27,959 bases of DNA from CALXSC01 sp964493475. Lineage in GTDB: Bacteria; Pseudomonadota; Alphaproteobacteria; Rickettsiales; UBA1997. Below, in pieces: positions 8,321 to 16,888 of this stretch; position 1 is the stretch's first letter, and each line of letters starts with the position of its first letter. Where the stretch lies: the NCBI GenBank assembly GCA_964493475.1, contig CAZBNS010000011.1:1-27959 (forward strand), in the 5' to 3' direction. Below the pieces are notes generated by a model. It ran no database searches. It had not been told where the DNA came from and saw only the letters and a program-made list of their open reading frames with translations. Both the position numbers and the translations under genes were made by a program.

Positions 8321-8340
8321 TTATTTATGTCAGCAAACTG

Positions 8341-8364
8341 ACCCGCTTTACAGCGGGTTTTTTT
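8341..8364 (+). terminator. Rho-independent terminator after the cargo segment
   Basis: Seven-base stem ACCCGCT / AGCGGGT with loop TTAC, followed at once by a run of six T. It is strong for this AT-rich window. It lies 20 bases after the HNH gene and 22 before gpW, so it closes the cargo unit but also lies in the path of late tail transcription. Confidence 0.85.
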
Positions 8365-8386
8365 AATACCCAAAACAAACCCAGTC

Positions 8387-8731
8387 ATGCAAGGAATGAA
8401 CATCAACATAGGCAAGCCAATTAGCGGCATAGACCACTTAAGACAATCAATAACCAATATTCTTACAACCCCAATTGGCTCAAGAGTTATGCGTAGAGAT
8501 TATGGTAGTCGTTTATTTACAAGAATTGATAACCCGTTAAATGCGGAACTGATTGCTTTAGTTTATAGTGATATTGTGGAAGCACTTTTCAATTATGAAC
8601 CACGTTTTGAGTTATTAAAAGTTTCGGTTGTTTCAATGGATAAACAAAAAATGATTTTAGACTTAGAGGGTAAATATACAGCTACAGGAGAAAGCTTAAA
8701 AGTAAATAATTTAGAAATTTCAAGAAGTTAA
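8387..8731 (+). CDS. W: Baseplate wedge protein gpW (gp25 family)
   Basis: 114 residues, the usual size. Member of the GPW/gp25 family that forms baseplate wedges in contractile tails. The N-terminal half reads GIDHLRQSITNILTTPIGSRVMRRDYGSRL, the most conserved signature of the family (I..IL.TP.GeRv..pdyGs.L). The C-terminal half forms the expected beta segment. Start choice is uncertain: ATG 8387 has no clear ribosome site, while ATG 8396 has AGGA directly against it. gpJ begins one base after the stop. Confidence 0.9.
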   Translation: MQGMNINIGKPISGIDHLRQSITNILTTPIGSRVMRRDYGSRLFTRIDNPLNAELIALVYSDIVEALFNYEPRFELLKVSVVSMDKQKMILDLEGKYTATGESLKVNNLEISRS

Positions 8732-8732
8732 T

Positions 8733-9665
8733 ATGGCAACAGCGAATAGAGAAGATTTAGAAAATTTTTTAATGGCGGATCATGTTGACTTGTCAAGTCT
8801 GCCTGCTCCAAAGGTTATTGAAGAATTAGATTTTGAGACTATTTTTCAAGAGATGTTGGCTGATTTTAAAAATAGAAAGCCTGACTATACAGCGTTGTTA
8901 GAAAGCGATCCTGTTGTTATAGTTTTAGAGGTTGCAGCTTATAGGGAATTATTATTGAGAAATAGAATAAACGAAGCTGCAAAAGCAAGCATGCTAGCAA
9001 AAGCGGAAGGGGAAGATTTAGATAATCTTGCTATTGTATTTGGAGGTGTCAGTAGAATGTTGATTGATAAGGGCAATCCGGACGCTACACCATCAGTTTT
9101 ACCAACCTATGAGGATGATGACAGATTGAGGTTAAGGGGTTATTTATCTTCTGATGGATTTTCAACTGCGGGAGCAGATAAAGCATATATTTTTCACACA
9201 TTGTCAGCAAGCTCAAAGGTTAAATCTGTAAATGTTGATACTGAAGAGGCAGGAGAGGTTTTAATTACCATACTTTCAACGGACGGAGATGGAACAGCTA
9301 CAGAAGAACTAATAAAAGAAGTAAGAGATTATATTAGAGCCGACTACAGAAAACCATTAACAGATAATGTTATTGTTGAAAGCGCCGAAATTATAAATTA
9401 TGAAGTAAAAGCAAAGATTTATGTTTATGATGGATTGAGTGCATCTATTATAGAGGAAACTATAAAAGCTGAATTAAAAAAATATCTAAGTAATAGACAT
9501 AGAATAGGTGGAGTTATTGCTCAATCTGGTATCTATGATGCATTGCATACTGAAGGAGTGCAAAAGGTGGAACTAATAACACCAAGTGAAGATATAGCCA
9601 CAACAAAACAACAAGCGGCTTATTGTAGTAATATAGAATTGGAGATTAAAATAATAAATGAATGA
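8733..9665 (+). CDS. J: Baseplate assembly protein gpJ
   Basis: 310 residues, matching P2 gpJ in size (about 302). It makes the baseplate wedge periphery with W and I. Seen: an N-terminal VIEELDFETIFQEMLADFKNR helix, DPVVIVLEVAAYRELLLRNRINEA followed by LAKAEGEDLDNLA, and later RLRLRGYLSSDGFSTAGADKAYIFH. All are characteristic of the baseplate J-like family. A domain near 215 to 310 with YEVKAKIYVYDGL continues the family pattern. It overlaps gpI by eight bases. Confidence 0.92.
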   Translation: MATANREDLENFLMADHVDLSSLPAPKVIEELDFETIFQEMLADFKNRKPDYTALLESDPVVIVLEVAAYRELLLRNRINEAAKASMLAKAEGEDLDNLAIVFGGVSRMLIDKGNPDATPSVLPTYEDDDRLRLRGYLSSDGFSTAGADKAYIFHTLSASSKVKSVNVDTEEAGEVLITILSTDGDGTATEELIKEVRDYIRADYRKPLTDNVIVESAEIINYEVKAKIYVYDGLSASIIEETIKAELKKYLSNRHRIGGVIAQSGIYDALHTEGVQKVELITPSEDIATTKQQAAYCSNIELEIKIINE

Positions 9666-10224
9666 AGATGATAAAAATAGTATATTGCCACCAAATGCCA
9701 CAAAATTGCAAAAGGATTTAGAAAATGTCATTGCCTTAAGACTTGGAAAAATAAATATTCCTAATAGGTGGCTTATGAATCCTGATAAATGTCCCGAGTA
9801 TTTATTACCATGGCTTGCTTGGGCAGTTTCCGTTGATTCTTGGAATAATAATTGGGCATTGGAAACTAGAAGATCAGTTATAAAGGCAAGTATTGAAATT
9901 CACAAAAGAAAAGGAACAGTTGGGGCTTTAAAAAAAGCCTTAAATTCATTAAATCTTGATAATGTTAAACTTGAGGAATGGTTTGAATACGGAGGTGAGC
10001 CATTTTATTTTAGAGTATCAACTGAAGTATTGACTGCAGATTTTGATGTAATGGAATTAAATGAAGTCTATTCTATTATACAAAAGACAAAAAATGTTAG
10101 GTCGCACCTTGAGAGTTTAATAGCTTACTTAACTACAAAAAGTATAATGCCGTTTATAAGTGGTTCAATAGTTAGTGGGGAAATAATAACAATTTACCCA
10201 AGAGAACAGGATTCTCCAGAATAA
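9658..10224 (+). CDS. I: Phage tail protein I
   Basis: 188 residues. P2 gpI-like baseplate component. Diagnostic stretches: LPPNATKLQKDLENVIA at the start, IPNRWLMNPDKCPEYLLPWL, then AWAVSVDSWNNNWALETRRS followed by a helix ending KRKGTVGALKKAL (family pattern 'W...d..W....lr.....hr.KGT..Ai..al'). It overlaps the end of gpJ and precedes the tail fibre, the canonical P2 order. Confidence 0.92.
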   Translation: MNEDDKNSILPPNATKLQKDLENVIALRLGKINIPNRWLMNPDKCPEYLLPWLAWAVSVDSWNNNWALETRRSVIKASIEIHKRKGTVGALKKALNSLNLDNVKLEEWFEYGGEPFYFRVSTEVLTADFDVMELNEVYSIIQKTKNVRSHLESLIAYLTTKSIMPFISGSIVSGEIITIYPREQDSPE

Positions 10225-10254
10225 CAAATAAAAAACAAATACATAAAATTAAAT

Positions 10255-11748
10255 ATGCAAGAATATTACACTATTATTACAAATAGGGGACTTGAGAAAG
10301 AATCTCAACTTAATGAAACTCAAAAACTCAAATTAACGGAATTATCTATTGGAGACGGAAACGGATTTGCTTATAATCCAACTGGAAGCGAAACAAGCCT
10401 CAGAAATGAAAGATTTAGAACAAATATAAATAAGATATATGTTGATCTGGACAATAAAAGCCAACTTATTATTGAAACTATAATTGCTTCAAATATTGGC
10501 GGTTTTACAATAAGAGAAGTTGGAATATATGATAGCGATGGAGACTTGTTTGCTATTGGAAAATATCCGCAAACCTTCAAACCAGTTATTGAAAGTGGAG
10601 CAACAAAAGATCTTTATATAAGAATGATTTTAAAATTCTCAAATCAAGTTAATGTGGAAATGATCGTAAATCCAAATGTAGTTATGGTTTCGGTTGCTGA
10701 AGTTCAAGAAATTGTTGAGAATAATGTAAAAGAAAAGCTATCTCATAATGTGAGTTGCTTTATTGGTGCTTTCATGTATGGTATAAGAGCAGATACTCCA
10801 GACGGATGGTTGAGATGTGATGGAGCAGATTACCCGTCAAATGTGTTTAGCAGTTTTATAAATAATTATATAAAAACAGGGAAAATACCATATAAAAACC
10901 TTGCCGACTGGAATACTGAATACAATGCAAGTAATGGAAATTGTGGATTCTTTGGTTATCAAGAAGAAATACTTGATGAAGAAAATCTTGATGAAAATGG
11001 AAATCCAACAGTTATTCAAGCTGGAATATTAAAAACACCATGTTTACAAGATAGAATATTTATAGCTCAAGCGATATATAGTGAGAATATATGTAAGTAT
11101 AACCAAGATAAATTACAGGGGCACTCACATGATGTTCCTATAGGCTCATGGGGTGTAACTAATGGAGGTTCTTCAGTATATTCTAGAAACAACCCGAATA
11201 CATTTAATCTTCAAGCGAACGATATTATTAGCAATGGAGTTAATGGAGATCCGAGAATTGGAAATTATACTCAACCTAGACATATACAATTCCCATTATT
11301 TGTATGTGTGAGTAATCAATCTGTGCCAGTAAGTGAATCACAATATAATGGATTTATAGAACATTCAGTAAATAAGACAAACAAGAGTGGAGATAATGCC
11401 ATATTTGATAATATGTCTTTAATAGCAAAAAGAAGTATCTCAAAAAATCTCTCTGCTAACTTGTCATTACCAAAAACTGTTATTCCAAGAAATATAGTAT
11501 TTGAAGCTACAACAGATGGGTGGCTATATTGCAGACTGGGAACACAATCAAGCTATGTTCCGATAGTCCAACAATCAGATAATATCTCAATGACTCCGGC
11601 TATTGAAATAGCTTATGCAGGAATTCCAACCAGCACTAGCTCAATAATAACTAACTGGGTATTTATACCAAAAGGTAAGTTCATAAGATGGATTGGTGGA
11701 TTAGATATAACAGAAATTTCATTTTATAAATGTTTAGGAGAGAACTAA
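10255..11748 (+). CDS. H: Tail fibre protein gpH with collar domain
   Basis: 497 residues. Residues 1 to 155 are the P2 gpH-type N-terminal attachment domain: YYTIITNRGLEKESQL, KLTELSIGDGNG, IGGFTIREVGIYD and GDLFAIGKYP are family hallmarks. Residues 165 to 360 form a phage tail-collar domain with GAFMYGIRADTPDGWLRCDG, the insert common in fibres, and GHSHDVPIG followed by RHIQFPLFVCV. The C-terminal 130 residues are not recognised and probably form the receptor-binding tip. This is the host-range determinant. It lies between gpI and a short fibre-associated gene. Confidence 0.88.
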   Translation: MQEYYTIITNRGLEKESQLNETQKLKLTELSIGDGNGFAYNPTGSETSLRNERFRTNINKIYVDLDNKSQLIIETIIASNIGGFTIREVGIYDSDGDLFAIGKYPQTFKPVIESGATKDLYIRMILKFSNQVNVEMIVNPNVVMVSVAEVQEIVENNVKEKLSHNVSCFIGAFMYGIRADTPDGWLRCDGADYPSNVFSSFINNYIKTGKIPYKNLADWNTEYNASNGNCGFFGYQEEILDEENLDENGNPTVIQAGILKTPCLQDRIFIAQAIYSENICKYNQDKLQGHSHDVPIGSWGVTNGGSSVYSRNNPNTFNLQANDIISNGVNGDPRIGNYTQPRHIQFPLFVCVSNQSVPVSESQYNGFIEHSVNKTNKSGDNAIFDNMSLIAKRSISKNLSANLSLPKTVIPRNIVFEATTDGWLYCRLGTQSSYVPIVQQSDNISMTPAIEIAYAGIPTSTSSIITNWVFIPKGKFIRWIGGLDITEISFYKCLGEN

Positions 11749-11750
11749 TT

Positions 11751-12086
11751 ATGCCAGTATTTGTATATAAAAATAAAGAACTAAATGAGATAATCGGCTA
11801 TCAAACAAATTTCAATGGGGTTTGTATTGAAATAACAGAAGAGGAATGGAAGCAATCGGAATATGGCAAATATGCTGATATAGTAGACAATGAGTTTATT
11901 ATTCTTGAAAAGCCCAAACCAACCTATTCTGATTCATACCCACCAATAGAAGAACAGCTTGACATGTTGTTCCACGACATGAATGCAGGATTGTTTGGAG
12001 ACAATATAAAAGATGGGAATTTTTTTAGTTCTTTAAAAGAAGTTAAAGATAAATTTCCAAAGCTGTCAAAGCTAACAAAAAATTAA
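11751..12086 (+). CDS. Tail-fibre-associated small protein (gpG position)
   Basis: About 111 residues from ATG 11751, chosen because AGGAG lies ten bases upstream; an in-frame ATG at 11730 lies inside the fibre gene and would start on the ribosome site itself. The C-terminal part contains SYPPIEEQLDMLFHDMNAG, the 'YPpi.eQLDmL..D' signature common at the end of fibre-assembly and other small phage tail proteins. It occupies the place of P2 gpG, a fibre assembly chaperone, but is much shorter, so chaperone function is only inferred. Confidence 0.65.
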   Translation: MPVFVYKNKELNEIIGYQTNFNGVCIEITEEEWKQSEYGKYADIVDNEFIILEKPKPTYSDSYPPIEEQLDMLFHDMNAGLFGDNIKDGNFFSSLKEVKDKFPKLSKLTKN

Positions 12087-12125
12087 ATAAAAATCATTAC
12101 TTAATAATAATTAAAAGAGGACACT

Positions 12126-13550
12126 ATGTCAGACCATTTTTTACACGGGGTTGAAGTTATAGAACTCAACGATGGAGCTAGACCTATAAAAAGCGTTAAA
12201 TCATCTGTTATTGGATTAGTAGGAACTGCGCCGAAGGGAGCGGTAAATGAACCGACTTTAATACTAGGCTCTAGAACCGAAGCAGTCAAACTATTTGGAG
12301 AAGATACTGATGGCTTTACGATACCATCTGCATTGAAAGGAATATTTGACCAAACTGGAGCAATGGTTGTTGTTATCAATGTTGCTGATCCAAAAAATCA
12401 AGATATGTTGAGTTTAATAGAAAACCAACCTGCAACCTTTGATGAAAACAATGAAATTGTTGTAAACAAATATTCAATTTCAAATGTAATTCTTAAACAT
12501 TCAACTGAAGAAATAACTTACATTGAAAACACTGATTTTGAAGTTGATGAGGAAAACGGAATAATTACAAGACTGAGAGATAGCAGTATAGAGGCAAATC
12601 AGCAATTATCAATCTCTTACAAATATCTTGACCCAAGTAAAATAACTATAGGCGATATTGTGGGTGGAGTTAATAGCGATGGAACATATAGAGGAGTTCA
12701 TTGTTTATTGGCTTCTCAAAGCGAAGCAAAAGTTCAACCTAGAATTTTAATTGCCCCGGGATTTACGCATCAGCGCCCGGAAATAGATGGGGAAGAAGTT
12801 GCAAATCCTGTTGTTGCTGAACTAATGGGAATTGCTGAAAGGTTAAGGGCGATAATAGTCTCAGATTGTCCTAATACTACAAAGGAGGAAGCTATAACTT
12901 ATAGAGAAGATTGGGGATCTGCAAGATTATATTGTGTTTATCCTTTTGTAAAAGTTTATGACTCAAAAGCAGACAGTATAAAGGAAGAACCATCGTCTGC
13001 AAGAATAGCCGGACTTATTGCAAAAAGTGATAATGAAAGGGGTTTCTGGTGGTCTCCATCTAATCTTGTAATAAATGGAATTGTCGGAATATCAAAGCCA
13101 ATAGACTTTACGCTTGGCGATCCAAACTGCGTTGCTAACTTCCTCAATGAAAACGAAGTTGCAACCATTATTCAAGAAGATGGCTTTAGGCTATGGGGAA
13201 ACAGGACAACATCTGCAGATCCAAAATGGGCTTTCTTGTCTGTTCGCAGAACTGCCGATATAATAAATGATAGCCTCTTAAAGGCTCATCTATGGGCGGT
13301 TGATAGAAATATTACAAAGACCTACGTAGAAGATGTTTGCGAAGGAGTTAATAATTACCTAAGATATTTAAAAAGTATTGAAGCAATTATAAATGGCAAA
13401 TGCTGGGCTGATCCTGCAATAAATACTCCAGACCAAATAGAGCAAGGCAAGATTGTTTTTGATTTTGACTTTACACCACCTTACCCTGCGGAACACATTA
13501 TTTTTAGAAGCCGAATGGTTAATAATTATTTAACTGAGATTTTTGAATAA
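12126..13550 (+). CDS. FI: Tail sheath protein gpFI
   Basis: 474 residues, somewhat longer than P2 FI (about 396). It is the contractile outer sheath. N-terminal HGVEVIELNDGARPIKSVKSSVIGLVGTAP is the standard sheath opening. An extra beta domain (residues 100 to 190) is followed by the conserved core around ILIAPGFTHQRPEI. The C-terminal subdomain has WGNRTTSADPKWAFLSVRRT, then FDFTPPYPAEHIIFRSRMVN, all family hallmarks. A good AGAGGA ribosome site precedes it. No damage visible. Confidence 0.95.
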   Translation: MSDHFLHGVEVIELNDGARPIKSVKSSVIGLVGTAPKGAVNEPTLILGSRTEAVKLFGEDTDGFTIPSALKGIFDQTGAMVVVINVADPKNQDMLSLIENQPATFDENNEIVVNKYSISNVILKHSTEEITYIENTDFEVDEENGIITRLRDSSIEANQQLSISYKYLDPSKITIGDIVGGVNSDGTYRGVHCLLASQSEAKVQPRILIAPGFTHQRPEIDGEEVANPVVAELMGIAERLRAIIVSDCPNTTKEEAITYREDWGSARLYCVYPFVKVYDSKADSIKEEPSSARIAGLIAKSDNERGFWWSPSNLVINGIVGISKPIDFTLGDPNCVANFLNENEVATIIQEDGFRLWGNRTTSADPKWAFLSVRRTADIINDSLLKAHLWAVDRNITKTYVEDVCEGVNNYLRYLKSIEAIINGKCWADPAINTPDQIEQGKIVFDFDFTPPYPAEHIIFRSRMVNNYLTEIFE

Positions 13551-13572
13551 ATAAAAATAAAGGAAAATTAAC

Positions 13573-13695
13573 ATGACAAGAAAAGTTCTATGTATGGACG
13601 CTATGGGATTTGACAGTATAGGTGTTGACATACTTCCTGAGCAAGTTGAAAAAGCGAAAAAACTTAAAATTATAAATAAAGGAGATTTTTTATGA
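13573..13695 (+). CDS. Small 40-residue protein between sheath and tube
   Basis: An ATG at 13573 with AAAGGAAAA upstream opens a 40-codon frame that ends at TGA 13693 to 13695, overlapping the tube gene start (ATG 13692) as ATGA. Such coupling and a good ribosome site argue it is translated. The product starts MTRKVLCMDAMGFDSIGVDI and has a Lys-rich C-terminal helix with no membrane segment. Not recognised. It may mainly couple translation of the tube to the sheath, or be a minor tail component. Confidence 0.55.
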   Translation: MTRKVLCMDAMGFDSIGVDILPEQVEKAKKLKIINKGDFL

Positions 13696-14195
13696 CAAAA
13701 CCAAAAATACTTAAAAACTTTAATCTATTTGCTGATGGACGGGGATATGTAGGAAGAGCTGAAGAAGTAAATCCTCCCAAGCTAACAATTAAAACAGAAG
13801 AATTACGTGCAGGAGGAATGGACGCCCCCATTGCTATTGATATGGGTATGGAAAAGCTGGAAGCTAGCTTCACGCTTGTTGAATACGATCCTGAGATATT
13901 AAAACAATTTGGTGTCGTCACCGGTAATACTGTTCAATTAACTTTAAGGGGTGCATTAGTAAATGATGAAACTACAACACCTATGGTTCTTAAAGTCCAA
14001 GGTATGTTTACAGAAATTGATATGGGAAAATTCTCAGCAGGAGAAAAAGGAACTATGCAGTGTAATGTTGCCTGCCGCTATTATTCTCTTGAGATTGATG
14101 GAAAAACAATAATTGAGATTGATATAGACAACATGACAAGGGTTATTGACGGAGTTGATAAGCTTGCGGAAATCAGAAGCACATTAGGCATTTAA
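13692..14195 (+). CDS. FII: Tail tube protein gpFII
   Basis: 167 residues, matching P2 FII (about 172). It is the inner tube polymer. Diagnostic features: LKNFNLFADGRGYVGRAEEVNPPKL at the N-terminus, the GGMDAPIAIDMGMEKLEASF segment, then VQLTLRGAL and GEKGTMQCNVACRYYSLEIDG with the common 'Y.l.idG..l.eID' closing strand. AGGAG lies just upstream. Intact. Confidence 0.94.
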   Translation: MTKPKILKNFNLFADGRGYVGRAEEVNPPKLTIKTEELRAGGMDAPIAIDMGMEKLEASFTLVEYDPEILKQFGVVTGNTVQLTLRGALVNDETTTPMVLKVQGMFTEIDMGKFSAGEKGTMQCNVACRYYSLEIDGKTIIEIDIDNMTRVIDGVDKLAEIRSTLGI

Positions 14196-14212
14196 TAAAA
14201 AAAGGAGTAATT

Positions 14213-14476
14213 ATGGAAATCATATTAAAATACCCAGTTAAAATTGATGGAATTATACTTGATAAACTCATAATGAGAAGATCAAAAGTAAAAGATAGGC
14301 TTGCAGTTTCAAGTATGAAAGAAGCCTCTGACGAAAGCAAGGAGATCCGCTTATTTGCTAATCTTTGCGAAGTATCATTAAGGGTTATTGAAGAATTAGA
14401 CGAAACGGATTATTTACAGGTTCAGAAAGCATATATGGGTTTTTTCGGATTGGAGGGGAAATTAGGCGAGAAATAG
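14213..14476 (+). CDS. E: Tail assembly chaperone gpE (zero-frame product)
   Basis: 87 residues. The counterpart of P2 gpE, made before frameshifting, acting with its extended form as chaperone for the tape measure protein. It opens with ILKYPVKIDGIILDKLIMRR, the gpE-type pattern of two short beta strands, followed by helices. Position between tube and tape measure is diagnostic. Near its end the zero frame passes over a T-TTT-TTC heptamer, listed separately. Confidence 0.85.
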   Translation: MEIILKYPVKIDGIILDKLIMRRSKVKDRLAVSSMKEASDESKEIRLFANLCEVSLRVIEELDETDYLQVQKAYMGFFGLEGKLGEK

Positions 14477-14595
14477 TTGTTCTTTCTAAAATTACCCATT
14501 GGGCTTTAAGTGAAATTTTAGAAATGGATGAAGAGGAATTTTATAAATGGCACAGTGAAGCCACAAAGGTTCAAAATGAGTTTATAGGAGAATAA
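14213..14595 (+). CDS. gpE-E' fusion produced by -1 ribosomal frameshift
   Basis: If ribosomes slip back one base at 14440 to 14446, the reading frame continues to TAA at 14593 to 14595, giving about 127 residues. The added part reads REIVVLSKITHWALSEILEM and then EFYKWHSEA. This matches the E' family logic, in which a short conserved segment has an 'HW..sel..m...E...W..eA' pattern. P2 uses the same device with a T-TTT-TTG site. The 3' end lies one base before the tape measure start. The conserved downstream peptide is what makes this convincing. Frequency of slippage is unknown. Confidence 0.75.
14440..14446 (+). promoter_or_regulatory. Slippery heptamer T-TTT-TTC for -1 frameshifting
   Basis: In the zero frame of gpE the codons GGT TTT TTC give the canonical X-XXY-YYZ form. 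It lies 30 bases before the zero-frame stop and leads into an open E' frame. I did not establish a downstream pseudoknot or stem by eye. Confidence 0.75.
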
Positions 14596-14596
14596 A

Positions 14597-16000
14597 ATGA
14601 AAACAACCGCAGCAGTATCTTTCTTAATTGGAGCAGAGTTAGGTTCAACTTTTAAAAGTGCTTTTTCTTCAACAGACAAGCAACTAAAAACACTTGGTTC
14701 TTCCATAAAAGGTTTAGATCAAGCAAGCCAAAATTTATCTTCATATAAAGCATTAAAACTTGACAGCATTGATTTAAAAAATGCTTGGCAATCAGCAGAA
14801 GCAAGAGTAAAAAGCCTTGCGGGTGAAATATCAAAAACTGATAAACCCAGTAAAGAACTTCAAAACAATTTTAGAAAAGCACAAAAGGAAGCAAGTTTAT
14901 CTAAGCAAGCCTTTTTGTCAAATCAAGAAGCGGTTAGCAAACTTGGAAAGTCCCTAAAAGAAGCAGGCTTTGACGTCCACAACCTTACAAATGAACAAGC
15001 CCGTCTTGGAAAAGCCCTTGAAACTTTGAAGCAAAGGCAGACAAGTTTAGCAAGTAGCCAAGCTTTAGTCTCAAAAAATCTTGCAAAACGTGGAGAATAT
15101 CGTTCACAAATACTTGATGTTATGGCTCTTGGCGGCACATTATACGGAATGATAAAACCCGCAATGGCTTTTGAAAGTTCAATGGCAGACGTCAAAAAAG
15201 TAGTTGAAATGAATGCAGAAGAAACAGCTAAAATGGAAAGTGAAATAAAAAATCTTTCAAAAACTATTCCTCTTTCACTTGGCGGACTGGCTCAAATTGT
15301 TGCAGCAGGCGGACAACTCGGTATTGCAAAGGAACACCTTATAGGATTTGCTGAAACAACAGCTAAAATGTCAGTCGCTATGGATATGACAGCACAGGAT
15401 GCAGGACAATCTATGGCAAAATTATCAAATGTTTTAGGCGTGCCAATAAACCAAATCGGAAAAGTTGGAGATGTAATAAATCATTTAGCAAATAATATTG
15501 CGGCAACAGGTGCAGAAATAGTGGAAGTGAATTTGCGAGCTGGAGCAATGGGTAGAGCCTTTGGACTTTCCTATAATGAAGTTTCTGCTCTTGCTGGATC
15601 TTTCCTAGAACTAGGTAAAAGTCCTGAAATAGCAGGAACAGCTATAAATATGATGGCTAGTAGATTAAAGCTTCTTCCCAACTCCACAGGAAATGCAAGA
15701 AAAGCATTTAATCAATTAGGATTATCAATGAATTCCTATACGAAGTTAATTGAGCAGAATAAGGGTCAAGAAGCAATGCTTATGGTTCTTGAAGCTCTAA
15801 CCAAAGTTAAAGGTGTGAAGCGAGCGCAAATAATGAAAGATATATTTGGAGAAAATGCCCAAAGACATGTTAATTCTCTTGTGGAGGGATTAGATAAATA
15901 TAAAAGCAATTTAAAACTCGTTTCCAATGAAAGTGAATATGCTGGATCAATGCAAAGAGAATTTGCTGCGAGAAGCGCTACTACAGAAAACAACATATAA
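14597..16000 (+). CDS. Tape measure protein, N-terminal fragment (in-frame stop)
   Basis: 467 residues. The tape measure sets tail length and occupies the tube lumen. Residues 1 to 160 form a coiled coil. Residues 190 to 460 match the TP901-1-type tape measure core: FESSMADVKKVVEMNAEE, LAQIVAAGGQLGIAKEH, ITFAE-like helices, and FGENAQRHVNSLVEGLDKY. The frame ends at TAA 15998 to 16000 just after ATTENNI. In relatives this region continues as 'N.lqllkN.l..laitiGs.LLP', which is exactly what follows in the same frame after the stop. The stop therefore interrupts the gene, most simply by a CAA-to-TAA change. Tail assembly should be affected unless the stop is read through. Confidence 0.85.
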   Translation: MKTTAAVSFLIGAELGSTFKSAFSSTDKQLKTLGSSIKGLDQASQNLSSYKALKLDSIDLKNAWQSAEARVKSLAGEISKTDKPSKELQNNFRKAQKEASLSKQAFLSNQEAVSKLGKSLKEAGFDVHNLTNEQARLGKALETLKQRQTSLASSQALVSKNLAKRGEYRSQILDVMALGGTLYGMIKPAMAFESSMADVKKVVEMNAEETAKMESEIKNLSKTIPLSLGGLAQIVAAGGQLGIAKEHLIGFAETTAKMSVAMDMTAQDAGQSMAKLSNVLGVPINQIGKVGDVINHLANNIAATGAEIVEVNLRAGAMGRAFGLSYNEVSALAGSFLELGKSPEIAGTAINMMASRLKLLPNSTGNARKAFNQLGLSMNSYTKLIEQNKGQEAMLMVLEALTKVKGVKRAQIMKDIFGENAQRHVNSLVEGLDKYKSNLKLVSNESEYAGSMQREFAARSATTENNI

Positions 16001-16024
16001 TTACTGAAGAACAGTATTGCAATT

Positions 16025-16888
16025 ATGGCAACGAATATTGGTTCTGTTCTTTTGCCAACGATAAATGTGGTTGTTAGCTATATGGGAAAAGTTGCCAATA
16101 AATTTGCCAATTTTGCAGAGAAAAACCCGCAACTTACAAAAACAATTGGACTTGTGGTTGCTGGGCTTTTAAGCGCAAAAATAGCATGCTTTGGATTGCG
16201 TTATGCTTTTACTTTCATAGCTTCTCCATTTTTAAACACACTAGTTCTATTTAATAAAATAAGAACGGGGCTATCTTTAATGCAGATTGGATTTGGAGGT
16301 GGAATACCAAAAATATTGGGAAGTTTGAAAATATTAAGTAAATTTCTTTTTAGTTCTCCAATCGGTCTAATTATAGGTGGAATTGCTTTAGGTGCAGTGC
16401 TACTTATTAAATATTGGAAGCCAATATCAACATTTTTTAAAAATGTTTTTGATCCTGTAATTGTAATATTTCAAGAAGTATGGAATTGGGTTAGCAAGGT
16501 ATGGAATAAAACAGCTGAAGTATTTGGCGGTATAAAGGAATGGGTTAGCGATAGTGTTATTGGAAAGGCTTGGAACTGGACTTTTGGAGATGAGAAAGAA
16601 AAGAATAATGATAAAAAGAAATCTAAAGAAATCAAAAAAAGTGATGGTGTTAATATAGGCCAAACAATGTTTGAGCCTAAAGAAAATCAGTTTTTCAATA
16701 ACAATAATTATGTTGAATCACCCAAAGCTAAAGGAAATCAACAAAACAATATAAATATAAACGCACCTATAACTATAAATGCCGCTTCCAGCATGAATGA
16801 AAAACAAATTGCAGCGCAAATTGATTTAATGTTAAAAAAATATAAAGAAGATGCAAAACGAAGACAAAGAGGATTAAATTATGACTAG
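16025..16888 (+). CDS. Tape measure protein, C-terminal fragment
   Basis: 287 residues in the same frame as the N-terminal fragment, separated only by TAA and eight sense codons. It begins MATNIGSVLLPTINVVVSYM, the continuation of the tape measure core. Two hydrophobic stretches follow (about residues 36 to 65, and 110 to 130), typical of the membrane-inserting part of these proteins, then a Trp-rich segment (VWNWVSKVWNKTAEVF). A Lys/Asn-rich linker and an ININAPITINAA beta segment close it. No convincing ribosome site precedes ATG 16025. Read through, the full protein would be about 763 residues. It overlaps gpU by eight bases. Confidence 0.8.
   Translation: MATNIGSVLLPTINVVVSYMGKVANKFANFAEKNPQLTKTIGLVVAGLLSAKIACFGLRYAFTFIASPFLNTLVLFNKIRTGLSLMQIGFGGGIPKILGSLKILSKFLFSSPIGLIIGGIALGAVLLIKYWKPISTFFKNVFDPVIVIFQEVWNWVSKVWNKTAEVFGGIKEWVSDSVIGKAWNWTFGDEKEKNNDKKKSKEIKKSDGVNIGQTMFEPKENQFFNNNNYVESPKAKGNQQNNININAPITINAASSMNEKQIAAQIDLMLKKYKEDAKRRQRGLNYD

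Noticed and set aside
15998..16000. Stop-codon reassignment as explanation for the tape measure TAA
   Set aside because: TAA is the normal stop of many intact genes in the window, so recoding of TAA is excluded.
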